Assembly: GCA_958510875.1 (NCBI GenBank) | Contig: OY294068.1 | Span: 32,840,297 to 32,904,296 of the forward strand | Direction: 5' to 3' | Length of the DNA: 64,000 nucleotides | DNA from: Endomychus coccineus | Lineage: Eukaryota > Arthropoda > Insecta > Coleoptera > Endomychidae | In this document: positions 46,201 through 54,133 of the stretch, piece by piece | How positions within the stretch are numbered: the stretch's first letter is position 1 | Layout of the letters: each line of letters begins with the position of its first letter | Notes under the pieces: generated by a model | Told to the model about the DNA's origin: nothing | The model's database searches: none | Seen by the model: the letters and a program-made list of their open reading frames with translations, nothing else | Made by a program: the position numbers and the translations under genes

Positions 46201-48471
46201 TCCCCTACGAGGCGTCTTTTGGTACTACGCGAAATTCGACGCGTAAGCGACTCACTGCTCACATAGGAAACAACCTCGAGTTTCCAGACCTGTGTATACG
46301 ACCATGATCCATTGCTATTCCAAAACACTACTAGGCAAGCCCAATTGTGCATGGTATGACATTATACACTGTTTGTTCGAGAAGCTTGAAACTAAAATAA
46401 AAAAATCTTTTTGTTATAGATGACGTGCAAAGGTTGAAACAACTCATTGGTATAACTCTCGGCAAAATACCGATGTTGCCAGACTTTGAGCAACAATGGC
46501 CCAGTGTGGTACTAGTTACAATAAAAACCATCGTTTGTGCTCCTCGTAACAGTCCGTTGGCTGATGTCAATGTGGAAAACATAGCTAAATTTCTGTTAGC
46601 TTTAGCGCAAACATCCAACTATGTAGGTTTATGATTAATTCATATCAAATTATTTATTCAAGTTTTGAAGATTTCCCAGATTTAAATCTAACCATGAGAA
46701 ACTAGTTTAATCGAGTATAAAGGGTACCGTCTAAAACGTACATTAGAAGTATTTTAAGATCTAATGATTAAAGCAATCTGAACATTTGTGCGCAGCCATA
46801 AACGATCATTTGCTGCTTAATGAAAGTATTTTCATAATGGCGGAAGTTGATGCTAACTCCGTTATTTTAAACGGAAAGCTATATTTATTAGGGTGTTCGC
46901 TATTTTTTTGGGGCAAAAAATCATCACTGTTGAGATTCTGATTCGACATTAGAAAATACCAAAAAAAAATCTGCTTGCCCCGTAGCAATTCCGCGTGCCT
47001 CTAGAGGAATTTATCTCCCATTTAAATAACATGCAAAAAGGTTGTTTTTTCTGTTTTTCTGTTTTTCTAGATATCTGCTTGCCCCGTTAGAATTCCGCGT
47101 GCCTCTAGAGGAATTTATCTCCCATTTAAATAAAATGCAAAAAGGTTGTTTTTTCTGTTTTTCTAGATTCCTGTCTTGAAAAATGAGAAATTTAAGAGAA
47201 CTTGATATCATATGCGATCGGAAATTTCCCATAGATTAAAATAGTCGGTGTACTATGGTCAAAAAATGATCTCAAATGCGCAAAAAAGCAAAAAACATGA
47301 GAAAAACTAATTTAAATGAAATTTAATGTAATTTTATTTTAGTATTGTACGGAAAATTTCCTTTCAATCCTATATATTCGCACATCAAACTTCACAAATT
47401 TTTAGCTGAGAAATTGGCTAAAATCGTATTGATTTGATTCCCACTTTTATTTTTAATTTTCTTTTAATAACGCGGTATTATTTCTTATTCTTGGAGTTAA
47501 TACATATTTGAGGGAATTCTATGATTGCTACTGTAAAAATAATTGAGATCAAATGCCAACTGATTTTGATATTTTTTTAATGAAAATTGTTCGTATCGAG
47601 GAAACGGTTTCAAATTCCGCGCGCCTTTTTGAAAATGAATAACTCGTTATTTTAAAATATTTCGAAATTGTCATCGAGCATCAGGTGTTGGGGAAATCTC
47701 ACAAATTTGCAAAATTTCAAATCCATCCGACCAATAGGAACGGCTCAGTTTTTACACACAAACATCTCAAAAATAGTCTAAATCGATTCAGAAAGGCTCA
47801 AAACTTATTTTTTCGCTAATATCCGGAAAAAATATTTTAGACCGTTTACAATACTTCCTTATACTAAGCTATACTAAGCATTGTGAGGGAGCTAAAAGTC
47901 ATTATATTTCGTAAACGGCTAAAAAAGCTGATATCGCCTCAAAAACCATGAGAAATCTAAAAATATAGCTTTCCGTTTAAAATAACGAAGTTATTTTTTA
48001 ATTTTTTATAGTGCATAGTGAATCTCGAATTTGACATATTTTAAAAGTGAATATGTGTAGAATAAAATAATTTCCAGGGTAATCAAATACATTCTGACGT
48101 GGCGAGAAATATATGTTTGGAAATTAAAAGGAAACCTAGAAGTAAAGTGGTTTTAGTTTACTCGAAAATCCTAACTATGCTGGATGTACCTACTGAGAAA
48201 CATACAATGAAGGATTTGCTTGTGTTATCTGAAGATTTACGTGATGTAAATTTATTTGTTAGCGCTTACTTGTTTGTTAGTTTTAATGTATGTCAATTTT
48301 CAGGGAATATGTCATAGGACAGCAGTCAATAATATCATTAAATTTTCAACGAAATTATCTGCTATGGCTAAAGAAATGGGTGCAATTATTGAGGAAAGTG
48401 AAAATTCTCTTGAACATGAAAATGACATAAAAGTAGAAGAAACATCAACTATAAGTTTACAGTTAGAATGA
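22252..48471 (+). CDS. NCAPG: Condensin complex subunit Cap-G (NCAPG), 14 exons
   Basis: HEAT-repeat subunit of condensin I; with Cap-D2 and the kleisin Cap-H it loads condensin on mitotic chromosomes (family knowledge). Exons: 22252-22308, 22425-22622, 22704-22841, 22941-23066, 23170-23307, 26397-26608, 26723-26920, 30550-30871, 33905-34306, 41540-41761, 41853-41970, 46420-46622, 48078-48245, 48304-48471. All junctions have GT..AG borders and keep phase, giving 889 residues; the human protein has about 1015. Diagnostic blocks are LRSCQLINKIL (exon 3), VRLQAITALHRLQDP (exon 4), ASLIPSWLAHF (exon 6), the coiled-coil stretch EQQKAINENRYADAQIFEEQ (exon 9), LVLKWCNP (exon 11) and APRNSPLADVNVENIAKFLL (exon 12). 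The Cap-G C-terminal tail is short. The start codon in exon 1 is the least certain point. Introns 5, 7, 8, 9 and 11 are enlarged by transposons. Confidence 0.93.
23308..24400. other. NCAPG intron 5, left part
   Basis: Moderately GC-richer patches at 23580-23760 and 24110-24300 look like repeat debris. I could not find TIRs, TSDs or protein similarity. Confidence 0.35.
24410..25035 (-). mobile_element. Penelope-like element 3' end with GIY-YIG domain, minus copy
   Basis: Open frame 24634-25008 (124 codons, not interrupted) matches the endonuclease end of Penelope-like retroelements. It has GVYRLRCDDCSALHIGQTGR (the GIY-YIG pair is GVY...HIG here), then the Arg-containing SVRFNEHL, then HLLEHNHNF and LNILESIEI near the end. 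The reverse transcriptase is missing, so the copy is 5'-truncated. Terminal sequence with TTTCACCACACAGTGGC follows at 24421-24450. It is the mirror image of the plus copy at 25036-25845. Confidence 0.82.
25036..25845 (+). mobile_element. Penelope-like element 3' end, plus copy (degenerate)
   Basis: Starts with the connector region after the RT (NFHLELNKIIDIAKNNGY at about 25065) and continues through the same GIY-YIG segment as the minus copy (GVYRLRCDDC, YIGQTGR, FNEHLRSY). In-frame stops break it near 25205, 25285 and 25485. The end at 25745-25845 mirrors 24421-24510. The pair forms a long inverted repeat (arms of about 620 bp, about 180 bp apart) in NCAPG intron 5. Confidence 0.8.
25846..26396. 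other. NCAPG intron 5, right part
   Basis: Holds a coding-like open frame at 26099-26284 (plus) and its mirror at 26017-26211 (minus). Neither joins NCAPG sensibly nor resembles anything I recognise. Otherwise AT-rich. Confidence 0.35.
26921..27639. other. NCAPG intron 7, left part
   Basis: AT-rich intronic sequence before the Penelope-like element. No feature recognised. Confidence 0.4.
27906..28686. mobile_element. TIR element (781 bp) with P-like core and different ends
   Basis: The ends form an inverted repeat of about 48 bp, GACATCAAAAAGTATCTTGG continuing to GGTTGTGGAATCTAAAACGT, nearly perfect. Flanking copies of CCGG (27902-27905, 28687-28690) look like a 4-bp TSD, and removing the element restores the Penelope-like frame. 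The interior (about 28050-28640) is the core found in the P-like elements at 5931, 8946 and 45275, but the ends are unrelated to theirs. Confidence 0.7.
28859..29187. mobile_element. P-like MITE, TIR type B (329 bp)
   Basis: Left end CACGGTATACGAAAGGCTGG, right end its inverted copy with one change at the terminus (CCTTG instead of CCGTG). The exact 8-bp TSD AATATAAT is at 28851-28858 and 29188-29195. It is a deletion derivative of the type at 5931, keeping only about 150 bp next to each end. Inserted in the Penelope-like element. Confidence 0.85.
30100..30385 (-). pseudogene. Tc1/mariner-related transposase fragment
   Basis: The minus strand reads NEENFAVVEKS, then LFSDEAHF with the first catalytic Asp, then NKQDCRIWGANN. 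This is the order seen in a common insect transposase family, whose N-terminus contains NEE.FAV.E and whose catalytic block is FSDEAHF....VNKQNCRIW. The part between the two blocks is deleted and the C-terminus is missing. Lies just left of NCAPG exon 8. Confidence 0.6.
31108..32996. mobile_element. TIR element of about 1.9 kb, superfamily unknown
   Basis: Sequence at 31165-31240 (GTCCTAAAACGCTCTGTTTTC) and 31360-31380 is repeated inverted at 32790-32935, with AAACCTGTCCTAAAACGCTC shared. Outermost ends TATACAGG at both sides support borders near 31108 and 32996. The interior has no protein that I recognise. In NCAPG intron 8. Confidence 0.5.
33470..33904. other. NCAPG intron 8, segment before exon 9
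   Basis: Somewhat GC-richer than its surroundings. The open frame of exon 9 extends back to 33581, but the part before the acceptor at 33903-33904 does not resemble NCAPG and is best read as intron. Confidence 0.4.
34555..34650. repeat. Small repeat shared with the flanks of the LINE at 43-45 kb
   Basis: ATGGCTACTTGG....GAAAGGTCCT at about 34572-34598 and TTTTTAGTxGATAAGGxTGATTATTTC at about 34614-34642 match the left border (43066-43095) and right border (44973-45000) of the LINE. Here they are only about 15 bp apart. Either it is an internally deleted LINE copy or an empty copy of the repeat that the LINE entered. Confidence 0.45.
34667..36498. mobile_element. MULE-like TIR element carrying a satellite array (1832 bp)
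   Basis: TIRs of about 125 bp are almost identical; they begin ATGAACGTGAAGTTAGCGAA at 34667 and end inverted at 36498. The flanking direct repeat TTATAATTA (34658-34666 and 36499-36507) is an exact 9-bp TSD, typical of Mutator-like elements (family knowledge). There is no transposase. The interior is a tandem array of units of about 153 bp whose sequence comes from the inner part of the TIR. In NCAPG intron 9, on the left end of the hAT element at 36506. Confidence 0.82.
35170..36440. repeat. Tandem array, about 153-bp unit, eight clear copies
   Basis: The marker CACAACTAATTAGCGGCAAA recurs (with small changes) at about 35353, 35501, 35653, 35808, 35960, 36116, 36270 and 36422, so the spacing is 148-156 bp. 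A worn ninth copy is near 35190. Inner copies (35650-36250) are the most alike, as expected if expansion or homogenisation happens in the middle. Each unit also holds GGTGCTTCGCT and, about 20 bp further, AGCGGAGCACCCC, which can pair as a hairpin. Confidence 0.88.
38455..39136 (-). pseudogene. Transposon-associated PIN-like / Cys-rich protein, left arm copy
   Basis: Minus strand reads LLLQAFTGCDTTSAFFNKGK (39136 down), FEKYPDLQEHAEKFKEKYLE, LLLVLYGATLSFRKPNIPAE, then SKKKAVRLCTLVPT. After a frame break it continues with TQPAAPEELINIISCGCVTN and CGCTKNRFTCTMACKK. A conserved EDTDVLVLL-(x)n-FTGCDTTSA..KGK block followed by a C-terminal CxC..CxxxC cluster is found in many long uncharacterised proteins of repeat-rich insects (family knowledge). 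I read it as PIN/nuclease-like; that is inference. Partial and broken. Confidence 0.55.
39150..40022 (+). pseudogene. Transposon-associated PIN-like / Cys-rich protein, right arm copy
   Basis: Plus strand: KQVVIVSEDTDVLVLLIALA at 39160-39220, YEPPSGLKTDETYSSDSF, LLLYAFTGCDTTSAFFNKGK at about 39328-39387, a frameshift, KYLEIEDLLEHGC, LLLVLYGATLSFRKPNIPAE, SKKKTVRLCTLVPT ending near 39657, then after another break TQPAAPEEQINIISCECVTN, CGCRKSGFTCTMACKK and CNGINCTN. It extends further at both ends than the left arm copy, including the Asp-containing EDTDVL block that lies in the single-copy centre of the palindrome. Confidence 0.55.
41971..43065. other. NCAPG intron 11, left part
   Basis: AT-rich sequence with no feature recognised until the LINE 3' border near 43066. 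Confidence 0.4.
43066..45000 (-). mobile_element. I-group non-LTR retrotransposon (LINE) with RNase H, 5'-truncated
   Basis: On the minus strand, starting near 44970: NGEYTSSPDETLRHLMSVHF (the usual segment before the RT), then IQGGELSPLLWCLVVDSL and the catalytic YADD (QAYADDLAAV, about 44610), TEVVFFTRKRKLGPLPDIRL, KDLGVILDAKLSWE. The RNase H domain follows, with its acidic residues visible in pieces: WFTDGSKTG (about 43965-43990), QAEVCAI, CTDRRAALGA, and WVAAHSGLKGNEVADELAER (about 43625-43690). After it comes a Cys/His-containing tail, TASHILAECPAL. RNase H after RT indicates the I group (I, LOA or Outcast type), not Jockey or R1. RT fingers and the ORF1/endonuclease part are missing, and there are several frameshifts. 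In NCAPG intron 11. Confidence 0.82.
45275..46306 (-). mobile_element. P-like THAP-family element, TIR type A (1032 bp)
   Basis: TIR CACGGTCGTATACACAGG continuing TCTGGAAACTC, right end inverted. The exact 8-bp TSD ATCCATTG is at 45267-45274 and 46307-46314. Same structure as the element at 8946 but in inverse orientation; the two appear alike over their whole length. THAP scrap near 45385-45430 (minus). It ends about 110 bp before NCAPG exon 12. Confidence 0.87.
46854..47993. mobile_element. TIR element of 1.14 kb in NCAPG intron 12
   Basis: The left end TAACTCCGTTATTTTAAACG (continuing GAAAGCTATATTT) is repeated inverted at 47950-47993 with one change, so the TIR is about 36 bp. No clear TSD seen. 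No coding capacity. The interior contains a tandem duplication at 46968-47166. Superfamily unknown. Confidence 0.7.
46968..47166. repeat. Tandem duplication, about 105-bp unit
   Basis: TCTGCTTGCCCCGT, then GCGTGCCTCTAGAGGAATTT and ATGCAAAAAGGTTGTTTTTT occur twice, the second copy starting about 105 bp after the first, with few differences. Lies inside the 46854-47993 element. Confidence 0.8.
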
Positions 48472-51400
48472 AAGTATAATTTATAATTAAGGAAAAATTA
48501 TACAATTTAAGAAGGCCGTGGATATCACAATACTGAATATTTTTAAAATGATTTTCTATATACGTTTCTTTAGTCCAATTAATTTAATGAGCTCTATGAA
48601 ATGTCGAAGTTTTATCAAATAATAAGAATTAAAATATGCCTTGTTGAAAATTATTATTCATTAAAAAACAAGTATTTTTTGATTTGAAATATCATTTTTT
48701 TAATTAACGGAGGCCTCGAGAAGGGGACATAGGAAAGTCCACCGAGATGGTCACGTCACAACAGCGGAGTGGCGTCGATGAGGGCACGTATTAGAGACGT
48801 TCGAACAAGACTAGTGCTGTTGCAGTATTCATGTTTCTCGCGCCCGAACGAGATATCCCGTTACCCCAACGTCAAAAGCACTAGTCAGTTTCGTGGTAAA
48901 TACTAGATCAACAACTCTAGTCTTGTTGTACTCGATTATCTACTACAATATATTTGGTGAAACGAAAATACAGATTCATGAAATGACACAAATGGTTGCT
49001 TTACAAGATGTAATAGCAGCGATGAAAAGGTGCTGAAAATCGATGGACTTTCTATCAATTCCCGACAGTATAATGCTTCAACTTTTCTAACTTCAAAAAA
49101 TATTAGTATCTTATGCGCCTAGTATTGTACAATTTATTCCAGTATGAATAATTATTTTAACGTAGTAATACATTTTCAATGCAATTATCGTATAATGAAG
49201 TAGATAAACACTGATTTCCAAGAGGCTCATTTCGCAATCTAAATGCATGAAAAATGAGCCTTGCACAATTTACGATTATACAACATTTATTGAGAGTATA
49301 TTTCGGAGAAGTAAATTAGTTCCTTTTTTTTATATCAAAATACAAGTTAACGTTTAAAAGTTTAATTTAAATATAAAAAACTATTAAGAAATGTTATTTT
49401 CTTTTAACCCGGACAACCACAAGAACAAATGTTAGCGAGAAAGTCTCTTGAACGTAAAAGACGAAAGGAAGAGGAACAAGTGAGAACAGGAGAAGGCAGA
49501 AAATTAGAATTTCCCACATTCGATAACATTCAAGAATGATTCATTATTCATTTTATCAATATGCATCACAATATTTGAAGAGAAAAAAAAAATCTGATTC
49601 AAGGTTATATTATATCTAAATCATATAGTAATAGTGATGATTCAAGTGACGCTTCCATTACAAATCAAATAAAGCTGGCAATTAAGAAGAAAGTGGTTGT
49701 TAAGTGTATGTAACCACTGAAATCTTCCAATTTCACCCTCTCTAGAAACCTCTTGGACAAGTGGGGTTCGATGTGGGTGTGTATGTCGTTCATAAAAACA
49801 AAATTTAGACATACATCAGCTCGAATTGGTTCAGCAATAGGCCAAATGATGAGATTAATGTACAATGATCCAGTCATCGTAACAGGAACATGAACTGTAA
49901 CGAAGTGCCCTCATTACTTATAAATTACTGTACTCCTCTGGTTAAAAAGGAATAACACCGACGAAGGCCGAGATTCTAACGCATCAAAGTTTTGTACATC
50001 CTGTGTAGAAAAAGTTGAAGCTACTAGGAGATGAGAAAGTTCTTATTCAATTCACCGTTGACTGCCAGAATCTCGGACCACCTCTGACGTTTCATTTCTT
50101 TTGGCCCAAAAACCAGTATAAATGGAGAACGGATTTCACACGAACAGGATCGAAGAATCAGCCGTCCGACCGTCACTACGATTCAGATATATTATTACCG
50201 ACCGTTTAATTAATTCAACTCCGTTAATTTCCGAGACTTTATTTTTATTTTTCATTATAAACTCCGTCCGCGCTCCGTAGGATTCACTCATATACTTTCT
50301 AAGTCCGAAGGTAAATATTGTACAACTAACTCCAGTACTAACTTCAAGTAACGAAAACCAAATAATTTATTATTTGTGTTGAGGAAAAACAGACCGTTTG
50401 CCTAAAGGATTTCATTTACCGAAAACCGAATAATTTATTATTTGTGTGAGGAAAAATACATTACATTTTGTTTGACTGACTACCGAAAACCGAATAAAAT
50501 AATTTATTTTATTATTATTATTTTTGTTGAGGAAACCAGCTTGCCGACAGGATTTCAAGTACCGAAAACCAAATAATTTATTATTTGTGTTGAGGAATTG
50601 ACCCGATCACTAAAGAACTCGAATAATATTAGCGAACACGTGAATTTCCACGATTCGAAATAAATAAAACCACCTGTGTCGACAGTGCCACAGATACTAA
50701 AGAATTATTAATTTATTTCTGCTGGTTTCTTATTACGGGTCAACGTTCCAAACGTACACTACTTGGCGTCTAAGTTTTTTTTGAAGATCATCTGTTCGAT
50801 GTAAACAACTGTATCACGCGAATAGACATCCTGATTTGAATTATATTCTAGAACGTCCGATTGTTTAATTGTCGCAAACTATCCCGACTAGGTCAAATCC
50901 AGGACTTAATTATTTTGAGTGATTTAATGAAATTATTGTTCATTTACACTAGGTGTAAATATTTATTTTCTTTTGTACATATATTTTCTATAATCAATCA
51001 TTTCCTTTAATAAACTGTATATACATAAACATCTGCGTTTTACTGGTGAGGAATCAATCAATTCATATCTGTCAGATTTCATTCAACGGGAAATATACAA
51101 CCCTGAACCACTCATCCCGGTGATGACCCCTTTCAAATTTTCCGTTCAACAAGAAAACTCATCTTTTCCCGAGAAAGGCGGTCACAAATCAATTCTCTTT
51201 CCATACATAATTCTACCCCATATCATAACACCTCCACCTTCATATGGAACCACTTCTCTACCAAAATCAAGCTGCTCCTCTTTCTCTCTTGACTCGACTT
51301 CGACGATCTTCATTTACCAACGCTATCGTCGTTCCATCCGAAAAAATTGTCCGCCATTTAGGTAAAAACCAGTGTTGGTGATGATGAACTCATTCCAATC

Positions 51401-51560
51401 ATGATATTCGGTGTACATGTAACCTGGTAGTCTTAAAGGTCATCCGGATCGCAACCCCTGGCAATTAAGCGTCTTCGAATGGAAATCGAAATTACTTGGT
51501 GGTATGAAACCTGAAACTGTATTTCTCCTAACCACTTGGGCCAAATACTTGTCTTGCCTT
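48472..51560. other. Intergenic region after NCAPG
   Basis: Contains a GC-richer patch at 48710-48870, a coding-like scrap near 49420-49540 (ARKSLERKRRKEEEQ then KLEFPTFDNIQE) that I cannot assign, and a degenerate repeat at 50345-50610. No complete gene seen. Confidence 0.4.
50345..50610. repeat. Degenerate direct repeat, four copies
   Basis: CGAAAACC(A/G)AATAATTTATT followed by ATTTGTGT(T)GAGGAA occurs at about 50350, 50420, 50492 and 50560, roughly every 70 bp. Segments between copies also share GACAGGATTTCA or AAAGGATTTCA. Function unknown; possibly the terminal part of a retroelement. Confidence 0.6.
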
Positions 51561-51589
51561 TCATTTGTAACCGTTGTAGACTTATAGGT

Positions 51590-51715
51590 CTATTTTCCAC
51601 GAACTCCGTTTCATTGTGCCGTTGGTTCGACTAATAATATTCTGGTCATTGTTTAACATCTTGGCAATTTGCCTTTGTGACAGACCAGGGATGTTGCGAA
51701 TATTCGCTTCCGCAA
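51590..51715 (-). pseudogene. Tc1-like transposase N-terminal fragment
   Basis: Minus strand reads AIAEANIRNIPGLSQRQIAK then MLNNDQNIISR, which has the form of the first helix-turn-helix of Tc1-like transposases (LSxRxIAxxLNxxxxxVSR). No catalytic part was found beside it. Short, so the assignment is tentative. Confidence 0.4.
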
Positions 51716-51929
51716 TTGCGGACCTTCCGTTTCAATTTGGACACCTGCATTCGTATCCGCATCCACCACAATCAATGCGGATGCAGATGTAGCACAGGTC
51801 GCAACATGAAAGAAATTAGACGGGGCTGGCGACTGGCGTGTGCTGTACGATTGTGCTAATTGACCAATAGGAGCAGAGATTTCGTTCGGTGAGCCCTATT
51901 TTACCAGAAGAGTGAAAATTCATCGAAAG

Positions 51930-52350
51930 TTGTATAGAGTTATTGAAACCTTTTGAGGAAGCCACACGGGACCTAAGCAGCTATCATGCCCTTATTTCAT
52001 CTGCAATTTCAATATGCTTAAAAAAAAGTTGATGACTATTCAACAAGATCACCCGATTTTGATTCAATTCGACAGACTCTGAAAAGTGAACTTTCAACAA
52101 AGAACGATTTATATGTCATCGCCACCTACTTAGACCCTCGCTATAAGCACAAGTTTTTTACACCAGTGACTGAGGAAAAGATTGAAGAAGACATTTTGAC
52201 TTTGATGATGAGAAATGCTGAAAATGACTTTCCCGGTTCTCTTAATTCCAAAAGTGCTGAGAGAATGAGAATGACAGATTCCTCGGAAAAAGATACAGAA
52301 CAACTAGAACTAGGACAGCATCCACAACATCCCTGTGACAAACCAGAAAG
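51930..52350 (+). pseudogene. hAT (ZBED-like) transposase fragment
   Basis: Plus strand pieces: KPFEEATRDLSSYHALISSA at about 51950, then after a frame change LKSELSTKNDLYVIATYLDP and RYKHKFFTP at about 52080-52170. This order, FEEAT..LS then A(T/S)xLDPR(Y/F)KxxFF, is the central part of ZBED-type hAT transposases. No C-terminal dimerisation block follows. It lies about 330 bp from the 3' end of PSMG2. Confidence 0.6.
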
Positions 52351-52681
52351 GTTATTCTCAATAGTGATTCCCTGACGTTTTTATTCGATTTCCTAACGTA
52401 GTTCATCTGTAAAATTATAATATTAAATTAAACTGTTAGTTTTTGCGGTGTTCCTTGTTACTTACGTGGTGGCGCAAAACTTTTGAAAATCAGTGAAATT
52501 TACTGAACAGCTCCAAATCAGCATATGTGAATTTTTTGAGTACTTTAATGTTTATGTATATAAAATCAAAAAACATAGAGAATAAATAATAAATTGATAA
52601 TAAAGTGTTTTATATTTAGCAATTACTGTATGCATATTTATAATTCATTGTATATTGTTTTTCTAACTTTTAGATTTGTTT

Positions 52682-53467
52682 TCAGTATATTTCCATTGGT
52701 GGTGGGCCACCAAACATGTGATTCCATGAAGTAGGGAACTTAGCATCTGTTGGTTCATATCCCTTCAATGGTTCTAGGATTTTGGCTAAAACTTGCATCA
52801 TCGTTAGAGCATCTGGTCTATTATCTCCTTCAGAAACATATTTAATCACTACAGTGCATTGAATATTATCACTCAAAACTTCAAACAGTTTAACACTGAA
52901 TCCTCCACCATGGATACAATATTTTCCACCAAAATCTATCTCAAGAGGCTTCATGTGTAATATTTTCATTGTATCATGTACATCTTCATTCGTTATGTAG
53001 AAAAATTTTCCTTTATCAATTGAGTGCAACTCGTAGTCAAATGAACTTGACAAAATTATAACGTTTTTGAATTGGTGATTCAATATATTTAACTTCAAAT
53101 CCTCAAAAAATTTAGTGACTAATTTGAATTCTATAGTAGATCGCAATTGCACAAGAGCTAGTTTCATAGTTTTGTTAGCATACAATTCACAAGCTAAACA
53201 TATTTCTGAGCCATTTTCTTCATAGGGATCTCCACCAACTGAAGGAACAATCGCAGGATGCCAAATAGTTCCGATTTTCTCAAAACGAAAAGTCGTAATC
53301 AGTAAATCTGTTGTCAATTGAGGTATATTTCCAACAGATACACTAGGAATTAACAAAGTAAATCCTTTTAAATCTATATCGGCAGTAAATTTAATAAACT
53401 CCATCGGTGAAATTTGAATTGTTAATTTGTTATTGAAGGTTATGTTCTGTTTGTCATTAATTGTCAT
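52682..53467 (-). CDS. PSMG2: Proteasome assembly chaperone 2
   Basis: PSMG2 (PAC2) pairs with PSMG1 and helps assemble the alpha ring of the 20S proteasome in the cytosol and nucleus (family knowledge). The frame is a single exon of 261 residues from an ATG at 53465-53467; human PSMG2 has 264. Typical blocks: the N-terminal GFTLLIPSVSVGNIPQLTTD, HPAIVPSVGGDPYEE, LVQLRSTI at about residue 105, FKNVIILSSSFDYELHS, YCIHGGGFSVKLFE, VVIKYVSEGDNRPDALTM near 215-235, and a C-terminal SWNHMFGGPPPMEIY that ends like the family's SW..LFG..PP..(L/I)(F/Y). Intact, no stops. The upstream neighbour is a P-like element starting only 74 bp from the start codon; NDUFB9 is divergent beyond it. Lack of introns could mean an old retrocopy or simple intron loss. 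Confidence 0.93.
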   Translation of the reverse strand: MTINDKQNITFNNKLTIQISPMEFIKFTADIDLKGFTLLIPSVSVGNIPQLTTDLLITTFRFEKIGTIWHPAIVPSVGGDPYEENGSEICLACELYANKTMKLALVQLRSTIEFKLVTKFFEDLKLNILNHQFKNVIILSSSFDYELHSIDKGKFFYITNEDVHDTMKILHMKPLEIDFGGKYCIHGGGFSVKLFEVLSDNIQCTVVIKYVSEGDNRPDALTMMQVLAKILEPLKGYEPTDAKFPTSWNHMFGGPPPMEIY

Positions 53468-53540
53468 CTACACAGAACAACTAATTTCTTGTATAATCTC
53501 TACTGACGTGGGCAGTGAATAGTTTTTCTTTGTTGATGGG

Positions 53541-54133
53541 CACGGTCGTACATACAGGTCTGGAAACTCGGGGCTGTTTCCTATGTGAGAAGTGTCCGCT
53601 AAGCGTCGACTGTCGCGTAGTACCAAAAGACCTCACGGGTGGCGAGGGATGTTCCCTGGCACGTATACGACCGTGTTCTCTGTCACAACTGTCAGTTGAC
53701 TTGTAAACACAAGGAATACCTGCGTTTTTAGAAACAAATTACGAAACCGTGCATTGTGCCGAAATGCAAAACGGGTTACAAAAGTGTAAAGCAAGAAACT
53801 TCTGTTTTTAAAGTGCCGGAAGATGCGGAAATGCGAAAAAAGTGGATGCTTGCGATTCCAAATAGAAATCGTTTTAACGAGGTCTTTTGTGTGCGTCATG
53901 TATAACGAAAAAGGGGAAGTTATTTTTAAGGTGAGTAATACATTTTGACAAGAGTAACAGTTCTATTTCTCTCTCAAGTCAGAATACTTAGTAACACTGC
54001 TTGCGATTCCGGAAAGAAATCGTTTTACCGATCCAAGCGCTAGCTAGTGGCTGAGCGAGGGACTACGAGTTTGGCGACGCGTAAGAGACCCATGTCAAAC
54101 ATACGAGTCTCCAGACCTGTATGTACGACCGTG
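53541..54133 (+). mobile_element. P-like element with THAP exon, TIR type A (593 bp)
   Basis: TIRs CACGGTCGTACATACAGG at 53541 and inverted at 54105-54133. No matching TSD: the flanks are TTGATGGG and ATATGACC. The interior encodes the first exon of a THAP-type transposase at about 53736-53930: KPCIVPKCKTGYKSVK with the CxxxC zinc ligands, then TSVFKVPEDAEMRKKWMLAI with the conserved P and W, then VCVRHV. It has a stop where the C2CH motif should continue, followed by a GTGAGT donor at 53930. THAP domains bind DNA and are the N-terminal domain of P-element transposases (family knowledge). It occupies more than half of the PSMG2/NDUFB9 intergenic region. Confidence 0.83.
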
